The notes beneath the pieces are model-generated. The model had not been told where the DNA came from, did no database searches, and worked only from the letters and a program-made list of their open reading frames with translations. Position numbers and translations under genes: made by a program. From positions 7,613,900 through 7,677,899 of the forward strand of contig JAJHZJ010000531.1 in the NCBI GenBank assembly GCA_023548195.1: a stretch of 64,000 bases of DNA, in the 5' to 3' direction. This stretch comes from Bettongia penicillata ogilbyi. Its lineage: Eukaryota; Chordata; Mammalia; Diprotodontia; Potoroidae. Shown piece after piece: positions 55,399 to 64,000 of the stretch (the stretch's first letter is position 1; every line of letters starts with the position of its first letter).

Positions 55399-56309
55399 AC
55401 AGAGAGCACAAAGTGAATTGGATAGGATCATATATTATAAAAATGAAATTAAGCAGTGAGAGAGAAATGTATTGGGAGGAGAGAGGGAGAACTGGAATGG
55501 GGCAAATTATCTCTCATAGAAGAGGCAGGTAGGAGACTTTTTAGTGGAGGCAAAAGGAAGGGAGCTGAGAGAAAAACATGAAGCTTACTCTCATCACATT
55601 TGACTAAAGGAAGGAATAAAATGCACACTCATTTTAGTAAGAAAACCTACAATACAGGAAAGTGGGGGAGAAGGGGATAAGCAGGGTGGGGGGGATGATG
55701 GAAGGGAGGGCAATGGGAGGAGGGAGCAATTTGAAATCAACACTCTTGGGGAGGGATAGGATCAAAAGAGAGAATAAAAGCAATGGGGGGCAGGATAGGA
55801 TGGAGGGAAATATAGTTAGTCTTACACAACAAGACTATTACTGAAGTCATTTGCAAAACTCCACAGATATGGCCTATATTGAATTGCCTGCCTTCCCAAA
55901 GGGAATGGGTGGGGAGGGAGGAATGCGGAAAAGTTGGAACTCAAAGCTTTAGGAATAACTGTCGAGTATTGTTCTTGCTACTAGGAAATAAGAAATACAA
56001 GTAATGGGGAAGAGAAAGTTATCTGGCCCTACAGGACAAAAGAGAAGATGAGGACAAGGGAAAGGAAGGATGATAGAAGAAAGGGCAGATTGATGATAGG
56101 GGAAATTAGAATGCTCGGTGTACTGGGGTGGGGGGAGGGGACAAATGGGGAGAAAATTTGGAACCCAAAATTTTGTGAAAATGAATGTAAAAAGTTCAAT
56201 AAATATATTTAACTAAATAAAAAAAAGATATGTATATGAGGTAGGACAGAACACTTACAATTTACAACAATTATTTTCCATAGGAGGTGGCAACAGCTGT
56301 CCTGTAAGA

Positions 56310-56690
56310 CAGAGGTGAAAAGGAAGGACATCCAGGCTTGAGAGAGACAGCCTTGGCAAAAATACCAAGCTGGGAAATGGACTGACAAGTTTGGGGAATA
56401 GCAGGTAGGTCATTTTGGCCAGAATGTAGAATGTATATAAGGAACTAAGGTCAAATAAGTCTGGAAAGGTAGGTTGGCACCAGATTATGAAGAACTTCTA
56501 TTGTATCCCAGAGCAACAGGGGAATCCTTAACAGCAATAGAATTAGAGGAATGATAAATTCAGACATGATTGAGGAGGAGGATTGTGGCAGCATCTGGAA
56601 GACAGATTAAAGAAGGACCAGAAGCCAGGAGTCCCATTAAGGTTTGTTGTAATAGTCTAGGTGAGAGAAGATATGGGTATGCATCCACAC
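56310..56690 (-). pseudogene. antisense L2 fragment
   Basis: AAAGGTAGGTTGGCACCAG, ATTATGAAGAACTTCTATTG and AAGGTTTGTTGTAATAGTCT correspond to the antisense L2 ORF2 region also seen at 46108. Diverged, with no open frame. Confidence 0.65.
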
Positions 56691-56699
56691 GCTAAGTGT

Positions 56700-56925
56700 G
56701 CCATGTTTGTTGAAAATATTAAAATTTAAATATTTCATGTTTTACACAATTTCACATGTATAACATATCATATTAATTGCCTTCTCAAGGAGTAGATAAG
56801 GGGCTAGAAGGAGGGAGAGAATCTGAAACTCAAAATTGTTAAAGATGAACATTTAAGGATAAATGTTAAAAATATTTTAAAATATAATTTTATGAAGTAA
56901 ATACAAACTTTTTTGAAAAGTTAAA
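56700..56925 (+). repeat. L1/HAL1-type 3' end fragment
   Basis: TTAATTGCCTTCTCAAGGAG, AATCTGAAACTCAAAATTG and A-rich end resemble the 3' end at 12394-12576. Target duplications not resolved. Confidence 0.55.
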
Positions 56926-58404
56926 TATTTCAGTTAAAAAGATGTGTTTGCACAATGTGGAGACAAGTGGCAAAGGATTTGTAGTCTAGGACCACTGCAA
57001 AATAAGAAATAAGAAAGATGTCTCCTGGTAGAAGTGTCAGGTGGCAGCTGCTTTGTAGAAATAGATCTTCCCGACTAAAAGAAGCCAGTGATAACGACAA
57101 GCCAGATTTGGCTCCAAGATCTGCTCAGAGTGAGAACGAGGAGGGTCAGAGTGAAGGCCTGAGGCAATAGAGCAAACTGGTAAATCACCAAGAGGGGAAA
57201 GACTGCTGAGAAAGATCCCTCCCTCATTCACTTTTGTCTCAATCTCACGTAAAACCGTTGAGAATTCAGCTCTCAAACCCACAGAGCTAATATTTACCTT
57301 GCTACCCCACTTCCCCAGCGTCCCACAGCCCCACTACTAAAGGTCAAACCAGTGACTGTTCTTTAGAACAGTTGTTCTTTCACTCACCTTCTCTCCCATC
57401 TGCCACCAAAAAGGAAAGAAAAAGAAGAAAGAAAAAGCAATGTTTTTGCTATACTTTCCCAACACCTACATCCTGACTAAAAACCAGCAGACATGAGAAA
57501 GTCTCAAATCTTGTTGTTTTTTCTCCCCCCACCTCCCCTTCACCACAGGCTCAGCATTTCCCTTCCCTCTTGCTGAGGCCCCAGTGGAGATGACCACATT
57601 TATTAATTACTCAGCAAGAGGAACTCCCCTTTGGCCACTGGACTCTCAAATGTTTGAGACTTAGATGCAATAAAAAGGATTTATGGCTTTCATTTTCTTA
57701 TTTTTACACAATTGCTAATGCTACTGAGATGCCCAAGAGGCACTGACTTGCAACCTGACACAGAAGGAGGGGAAGGATTGCCTAACGTTACACTTCTCTT
57801 GGTTAAAGATATTTTGGGTCAGGCCAAGTCTTATGGTAAGACAGGAAAGAGAGAAAGGGACAGGAATGTAACATGCAGGAAAATAGAGACAAAAATATGT
57901 CTCCCTTTAACTGGGATGAAACCAGACCCTGAGAGAGATCTGAAGGGTGGATGTCTCAAGTAATAAAGCTGGGACCTGGGGTAGGTCAGAGAAGCAGCAG
58001 CCAAGAGAACAACATGGGGTATTTTAATAGTTTTTTGTAAATCCACACATTCTTACCTCCCCTAAAGTCCTACTCCAATGCCTTATAATGTAAAAGTGAC
58101 TCTTGGTTTTCAAAGGCCATGTCAGTCAAGCTCCAACTCTCAGAGGTCCTACCAAGCTGGATGCTTCAAGAAAGCATCCATTGTGGGCCTGTCCACTGGC
58201 CTTGTCAATAGCAGCTATCTGCTGTCCAAAGACCAGCCTCAGTAAGTTCAAAGAGGCACATCATCAGATGACTGGCTGCCAGGGGGTGATTTCTTTGGCC
58301 CCAGCAATTCATGCAGAACATCAGGGAGGGGTTATGATCTGTTTCAAGGGATGTAATCCTCAAACCATTGAAATTACAGATCCCAAAAGTATTTAAGTAC
58401 ATTT

Positions 58405-58610
58405 TTAAAAAATTACTTTATTTTTAATTTATGGAATAAAACAAGCAGCTTCATAGCACAGTATAACAAAAAGGTGATGGCACATGAAACTGCAAATCTA
58501 TTATGTACAAACTGCTTCCTTTTAAATATATAATAAAGCTATAATGTATATTTCTTTTTTTTCTTTCCCTCCACTCCCCGCCCACACCCCACACCCCCCT
58601 CCCCTGCCTA
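58405..58610 (-). repeat. possible retroelement 3' UTR fragment
   Basis: TTATGGAATAAAACAAGCAG, CATGAAACTGCAAATC and a TTCTTTTTTTTCTTTCCCTC end recall a common marsupial repeat terminus, possibly of a LINE. I cannot name it with confidence. Confidence 0.35.
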
Positions 58611-58649
58611 TGAAAGAAAATACAACTGTCAATACAATGCAAAGAGTAC

Positions 58650-58765
58650 TGTTTCTGAAATTACCTTAGGCAGCTCATTTAAACTTCTTTGGGCCTCAGT
58701 TGTAGAACCTGTAAAACGAGGAAGTTAAATGAGATGGCCTTTGAGGTTTCTTCTAGCTCTCAATG
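58650..58765 (+). repeat. MIR fragment
   Basis: CTTCTTTGGGCCTCAGTTGT, AGAACCTGTAAAACGAGG and TTTCTTCTAGCTCTCAATG are MIR 3' landmarks. Confidence 0.7.
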
Positions 58766-59294
58766 TATCATCATCTTACAGTACTGATCTGGTGATAAAT
58801 CAAGTTGCATGTCTTATAACACAGGCCCCAAATTTTCAGTGACCAAGAAAACACAGAATTTATGATTTTAAAATGCAAGGGGGAACAATTTCCCAAATCT
58901 GACCTAGAGTAAACAAATATCATGTAGGAGTTCTTCTGGAAGGAGCTGAAGTCTAAAAAAAAGCCATGGTTCCTGAACAATGGACCTCTTGCTGGCTATT
59001 AAGGAAGAGAAGCTGCCCAGATAAGAATGTCAAGTTGGAAGCAAGTAAGGGACCTGCCATAAGGTTAAAGACCTCAGTCAAGGAGTCGGTAACTATAATC
59101 CTGATTAGTCACATGATAAAGGCTGGACCAGATGATGAAATTTGTTTTTACCGATACAAGGAGGTAGCTTCTATGCAGTCTTAAGAGACAGCTGGGACAC
59201 CGAGGCAGTCACTTCCCCCAGGTAACAAAGACAGTATCTGGAAGAAGCAGGTCTTCCCAAGTCTACTGGCAGCTTCTCAGCCACCATGCAGTGT

Positions 59295-59940
59295 CCAATT
59301 ACAGAGTGCCCTGGACTGGAAGTTAAGACATCTTTAAGTCCTGACTATGCCACTGGTGAGCTGGTGCACCCTGGAACGAGTCACTTACTTGTCCCCACCT
59401 CAGCTTCCCCAGTTGTAAAATAAAGATGAGCTAGACGTTCCCCAATATTTCCAGTTCCAGTATATTTTTCTATCAGAATGATCTTTAGCAAAACCCTTAC
59501 TTATAATGACTTTTGTTGTTGGGTGTGGTAGCTATTTTTTTTCCTTACAGAGAAAGTAAATACAAACCCAAGTCCTAATTATCCTACTGTATTTTTTACA
59601 TGAAAACAAGTTTATTTTAAGACTCCTTCTAAAGAAATTTGAGCTCTTACCTCCACGTACTACCTGTTAGCTTGGACAAGTCACTTAACCTCCCAGGGCC
59701 TCCGTTTTGGCTTCTGAAAGATGGCTGCTAAGGTACCTTTTAACTCTAGATCTATAAATTCTATGAGATCTTAAGGAATAGGAAAGGATCCAACTCTAGT
59801 CCTGACTCTGCTGACAGCTAGCTGTGACTTTGGCCATGTCAGTTAATACTGCTGGGTCTTCATTTCTTCACCTATAAAATGAAGGGATTTGACTGTGAAA
59901 TCTCTTTCAGGCCAACCATTCTTTGACTCTAAATAGAGTT
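59295..59940 (+). repeat. three MIR-type SINE fragments
   Basis: 59295-59465: GTGCCCTGGACTGGAAGTTA, CCTCAGCTTCCCCAGTTGTA. 59670-59765: TTGGACAAGTCACTTAACC and TTTAACTCTAGATCTATAAA. 59795-59940: TGTGACTTTGGCCATGTCAG, CTGCTGGGTCTTCATTTC and TATAAAATGAAGGGATTTG. The last is strikingly like the SINE hit by HAL1 E about 1 kb away. Confidence 0.75.
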
Positions 59941-60389
59941 GTTACAGTGCCTTCCAGCTGCCTCCTATTACTGTAATGTCTTGCTGCCGTCATCTCTCCC
60001 CCTAATTATCCTTTTAAAGAAGCATCTGCTGCCTTTCTTTTTACTCAGTTGTTTTGTTCACTACTTACAACCCATCTTAAATTAGTTTAATAAGGTAGTT
60101 ATTAGTCTGTAAAAATTAATACAACCTAGATGCCAAAAGCAGCAACAGGCAAAACCACAGAAGAGGTGAGAAGTAGTGAGTGACATTAGAATATTCTAGC
60201 AAGTGGTCTGTGAGCTTGCTAATCTTGATCTGGCTTCTCTGTACCTAGTGATACCCAGACTAGTGCTGATTATTTATGGATGAGAACTGAAAAAATAAGT
60301 AAGCATACACTAGAAAGGGTGGAGCCAGGCTGGTTCAAAACCCTGGCCTAGTAGCCTCTTGCCACCCCTACAAAGTCATCCATTGAGAT

Positions 60390-60745
60390 CTGGGCAGAGC
60401 CTCTACCTCTGTGGTGTCTGTGCTCCAGCTGCAATCCTCCATGTCTGGAATGCCCTCCCTCCTCACTTCTGCCTCCTGGCTTCAACACTGAGCTCATACC
60501 CCACCTTTTGAAGGGTATTCCTTATCCCCCATGCCTAGTGCTCTCCCTCCAAGATTTACCTTCCATTTGCATTACATGTATCTTCTATGTGTGTAGATAG
60601 GACATTTGCACACTGCCCTTCCCATCAGAATGTGAATCCTTGAGAGCAGGGATTGTTTTTGCGTTTCTTTGTATCCCTAGAGCTCCGCACAGAGTAATTG
60701 TTAAATAAATGTTCATGGAACACCTAGCCTGGGTTTCTTCAAGGG
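60390..60745 (+). repeat. L2 3' fragment
   Basis: TGTCTGGAATGCCCTCCCTC, CACTTCTGCCTCCTGGCTTC, GTGAATCCTTGAGAGCAGGG and AGTAATTGTTAAATAAATGT are sense L2 landmarks in order. Confidence 0.8.
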
Positions 60746-61427
60746 CTTCAACTATAGACAGCTCCCTGGTGTAACTGGAGCCTTCAGTATTGGAAAAAGC
60801 TGACTGCATGGTGGCTGCTGGGTCTTCATTTCTTCATGTATAAAATGAAGGGATTTGGGGGGATGGGATCAAGATGGCAAACTGAAATCAGGGACTTTCC
60901 TTCACTCTACTCCCAAACCTTTCCAAATACATGTAAAAAGACTAAACAAATTCTAAAGCTGCAGCACCCACAAAATTACAGAATGAAACAAATATCCAGC
61001 CCCAGTCGGGAGGCAACTATCCCACTGGGTTGGGAGTGGAGTACACTCCAGCATGGGTCTTACTGGCGCAAACAAAGTCAAAGCAGGCCTCAAGAGACTG
61101 AACTGCTGGCAGCTGTGGCGGTTCTGGAACTCCCAACCCACAAATGACTAAGACAGCATAGAAGGTCAGTTGGAGAACTCTGTGGGACCTGGTCTGGCTG
61201 GGATCCAACCCCAGCCTCTGGGTGGAGGAAGGGGTACCAGAGGCGGCTGCTGGAGCAGCTGCTTCCGAAGCTCTGGATCCATAGACCGTAGGGGATTGAG
61301 TGGCTGACACAAAATCCCTGAAGCCTGGGACAATACATCCACCCTCACCCCCCCATCCCCACTGGAAGCCAGAGTCCTACCTGGACAAAGAGTTAGAAAG
61401 TCAAGTATCTGACTGGGATTATAAACA

Positions 61428-62490
61428 AACAGTGTAAAAACACTCAGACTACAGAATCTTACTTTGGTGACAAGATCAAAATGTACAACCAGAAGAAAAC
61501 AAAGTCAAAGTGCCTACCTCAAAAGCCTTCAAGAAAAAAATGAATTGATAGCAAGTCATGGAAAGGTTCAAAAAGGATTTTGAAAATGAAGGAAGAGAAG
61601 TAGAGGAAAAAATGGGAAGAGAAATGAGAATGATGCAAGAAAACCATGAAAAACAAGTCAGCAGCTTACTAAAAGAGACACAAAAAATACTGAAGAAAAT
61701 AACACCTTAAAAAATAGACTAACACAAATGGCAAAAGAGGTTCAAAAAGCTAATGAGTTGAAGAATGCCTTAAAAAGCAGGACTGCCCAAATAGAAAAGG
61801 AGGTCCAAAAGGTCCCTGAAGAAAATAATTCCTTCAAAGCTAGAATGGAGCAAATGGAAGCCAACGACTTTATGAGAAATCAAGAAATTATAAAACAGAA
61901 CCAAAAAAATGAAAAAAAAAAATAGAAAACAATGTGTAATATCTCACTGGAAAAACCACTGACCTGGAAAAAAAGATCCAGGAGAGAGAACTTAAAAATT
62001 ACTGAACTACCTGAAAGCCATGATCAAAAAAGAGCTAGACATCATCTTTTGGGAGATTGTCAAGGAAAACTGCCCTGCTATTCTAGAACAAGAGAGTAAA
62101 ATAGAAATTGAAAGAATCTATCAATCACCTCTTAAAAGAGATCCCAAAAGGAACACTCCTAGAAATATTGTAGCCAAATTCCAGAGTTCTCAGGTCAAGG
62201 AGAAAATACTGTAAGCAGTCAGAAAGAAACACTTCAAGTATTGTGGAAATACAATCAGGATAACGCAAAATCTAGCAGTTTCTACATTAAGGGCTTGGAA
62301 CATGATATTTTGGAGGGCAGAGGAGCTAGGATTAAAATCAGCAATCACCTACCCAGCAAAACTCGGCATAATACATCAGGGGATAAAATGGAATTTCAAT
62401 GTTATAGAGGAATTTCAAGCATTCTTGCTGGAAAGACCAGAGCTGAACAGAAAATCTGACTTTCAGATACAAGAATCAAGAGAAGAATGA
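61428..62490 (+). pseudogene. L1-type ORF1, decayed (HAL1 copy E)
   Basis: The N-terminus is barely recognisable. The coiled coil is open at 61728-61925 (MAKEVQKANELKNALKSRT), the RRM region at 62020-62214 (KENCPAILEQESKIEIERIY), and the C-terminal domain at 62302-62490 (LKSAITYPAKLGIIHQG), ending TGA at 62488-62490. The pieces lie in different frames. Confidence 0.87.
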
Positions 62491-62618
62491 AAAGGTAAAC
62501 AGGAAAGAGAAATTGTTAAGGTGCTTATTAAACTTGAACCATTTATTTACATTCCTACATGAAAAGATGATATTTGTAACTCATGAGACCCGGCCTAGTA
62601 TTAGGGTAGTTGGTGGAA

Positions 62619-62700
62619 ATAGATAGATAGATGGATGGATAGATGGATGGATGGATAGCTAGCTAGCTAGCTAGACAGACAGACAGACAGATATATAGAT
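62619..62700. repeat. compound tetranucleotide microsatellite in HAL1 E
   Basis: GATA and GATG units pass into (CTAG)n and then (ACAG)n and TATA. Located just 3' of ORF1, as in the other copies. Confidence 0.95.
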
Positions 62701-63560
62701 ACCATAGAATGAGTTGAATATGAAGGGATGATAACTAAAAAATAAAATTAATGGGTGAGAGGAATATATTGGGAGGAGAAAGGGAAAGAGAGAATGGGGT
62801 AAACTGTCTCACATAAAAGAGGCAAGGAAAAGGTTTCACAGTGGAGGGGAAGAGTGGGAAGGTGAGAGGGAACTAGTGAGCCTTACTCTCATAGAATTTG
62901 ACTTGAGGGAATAACACACACATTCAATGGGGTATCTTACCCTACAAGAAAGTAAGAGGTAAGGAGATAAGGGGGTGGGGGAGATGATAGAAGGGGGGGC
63001 AGACTGGGGAAGGGGGTAGTTAAAAGCAAATACTTTTGTAAAGAGACAGCATCAAAGTTGAAACAGAGTAAGTGGGGAAAGACAGGATGGAGGGAAATAT
63101 AGTTATTCTTTGGCAACATGACTATTATGGAAGTGTTTTGTATAACTACACATGTATAGTGAATTGTTTGCCTTCTCAATGAGGGTGTGTAGGGAGGGAA
63201 GAAGGAAGAGAATTTGGAATTCAAAGTTTCAAAAACAAATGAAAAAAACTGTTTTCACATGCAACTGGGAAATGAGATATACAGGCAATGGGGTATAGAA
63301 ATCTATCTTGCCCTACAAAAAAGTAAGGGGGAAGTGGATAAAAGAGGAGAGTGTAATAAAAGGGAGGGCAGATTGGGGAAAGGGATAATTAGAAGGCATG
63401 CCATCTTAGGGTGGGGGAATGGGGAGAGATGGGAGAAAATCTGGCACTCAAAACCTTGTGGAAATGAGTGTTGAAAACTAAAAATAAATAAATTAAATAT
63501 ATAATTAAAATAAAGTGAAGGGATTTGACTCTGAGATCTCTACCTCCACCAAGGTATCTA

Positions 63561-64000
63561 AAGGGTTTGCTGTGACAGCTGCTGGAGTAATCAAAAAAGA
63601 TTTTTGATTTTGGGGAGTCAAGTCTTTCTATATTGGGTTCTCCCAACTCCTCCTGCTTCTTTCCTTTTCAGTAATACACAAGCACTAAGACACTGGACAG
63701 ATCAAACATACTACACAGGTTCGGTATAAGACAGGATAACCCACCAGTCCTCCCCTTCCCCACTGTCATGACAGAAAAGGCAAACTTGTAGGAACTGGGT
63801 GGAGGAAAAGCAGCAGTTTGCAATCATACAACCAAGATGCTTATCTCAGCTAACAACCCCTCTCCCTATGAATCAGAGAGAGGCAGATACAACTGACTCT
63901 GGTTATGCAGTCCAGCTGCTTGCTTCTTCTTTGGTGGGACAGGTTATAATTGCACAAAAATACTGTTGTGCTCCACAGCTGGAAAACTTGTAAGATCATG
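63561..64000. other. INO80C: unassigned part of INO80C intron 1
   Basis: No exon or named repeat seen. The 64-codon plus frame at 63799-63993 has no known motif. Confidence 0.35.

Larger units (their letters stand above)
53353..56221 (+). mobile_element. HAL1-type half-L1, copy D
   Basis: Full-length, about 2.87 kb, flanked by AAAAAGATATG at 53342-53352 and 56222-56232. It starts GGAGGAGGAGGCAAGATGGC (YY1-type CAAGATGGC at 53364), has a 5' UTR with a 48-bp tandem unit, a decayed ORF1 (54071-55185), CA repeats, a GA-rich 3' UTR and an A-rich end after AATAAATATATTTAAC. No ORF2. The closest relative of copy B in layout, with few but decisive frame breaks. Confidence 0.9.
60857..63511 (+). mobile_element. 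HAL1-type half-L1, copy E
   Basis: About 2.65 kb, starting GGGGGGATGGGATCAAGATG with CAAGATGGC at 60870. Flanks AAAATGAAGGGATTT (60842-60856) and AAAGTGAAGGGATTT (63512-63526) match 14 of 15. ORF1 is strongly decayed (about 61428-62490), followed by a tetranucleotide microsatellite, a GA-rich 3' UTR with two related blocks, and an A-rich end. No ORF2. One of the oldest of the five by the number of breaks. Confidence 0.88.
60800..63560 (+). repeat. MIR-type SINE split by HAL1 E
   Basis: The SINE sequence GGTCTTCATTTCTTCATG..AAATGAAGGGATTT stops at 60856 and resumes at 63512 with AAAGTGAAGGGATTTGACTC and TGAGATCTCTACCTCC. HAL1 E occupies the gap. Confidence 0.75.
39832..64000 (-). other. INO80C: INO80C intron 1 (continues past window)
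   Basis: Everything upstream of exon 2 in the window. No match to the expected Ala/Ser/Lys-rich exon 1 sequence or to a non-repeat CpG island was found, so at least 24 kb is intron if exon 1 lies beyond 64000. Apart from repeats listed separately, stretches such as 40110-41200, 41860-42640, 43190-43720, 44590-45110, 45600-46100, 50290-50810, 57000-58400 and 63560-64000 hold nothing I can name. Confidence 0.7.

Noticed and set aside
1..64000. CRISPR arrays, operons, bacterial promoters or attachment sites
   Set aside because: Spliced host exons, poly(A) signals and mammalian retroelements show this is vertebrate nuclear DNA; the tandem repeats are microsatellites without spacers.

Overview
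This is vertebrate nuclear DNA: AT-rich, intron-bearing and dominated by interspersed repeats. The repeat mix points to a marsupial, probably opossum-like. It holds L1 with a distinctive ORF1, ORF1-only half-L1 (HAL1-type) elements, RTE-tailed SINEs, many L2, L3/CR1 and MIR copies, and small hAT-like elements. The species call is inference; the repeat families and the one gene are read from the sequence. I see no bacterial, plasmid or phage features, no CRISPR array and no intact tRNA or rRNA gene.

One host gene is identifiable: INO80C (Ies6 orthologue, a subunit of the INO80 chromatin remodeller) on the minus strand. Four exons can be placed to the base: exon 2 (39721-39831), exon 3 (27066-27177), exon 4 (25681-25748) and terminal exon 5 (coding 21531-21662, stop at 21531-21533). 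All visible splice sites are GT-AG and the phases join without a break. A poly(A) signal lies at 21273-21278. Exon 1 with the start codon is not recognisable and should lie past 64000, so intron 1 exceeds 24 kb.

Layout: 1-21254 is intergenic DNA 3' of INO80C and mostly old repeats, with an L1 nested in a SINE (5945-7930), an L3/CR1 relic with reverse transcriptase motifs (18165-19715), and HAL1 copy A (12801-15686). 21255-39831 is the visible part of INO80C; intron 2 holds an L2, HAL1 copy B with an intact 368-codon ORF1 (29338-32361), and HAL1 copy C (35441-37450). 39832-64000 is intron 1, with a long antisense L2 broken by later insertions (46108-50290), a sense L2 block (51530-53140), HAL1 copy D (53353-56221) and HAL1 copy E (60857-63511).

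The most unusual content is the set of five HAL1-type elements. They carry an L1-like 5' end, ORF1 and a purine-rich 3' UTR, but no ORF2, so they must have been moved by enzymes supplied in trans. Four copies have target-site duplications and poly(A) or A-rich ends. Copy C is flanked by a perfect duplication but stops at an internal TG microsatellite. A polyadenylated RTE-derived retrocopy (47087-47946) also carries L1-type hallmarks. INO80C is probably the only normal protein-coding gene here.
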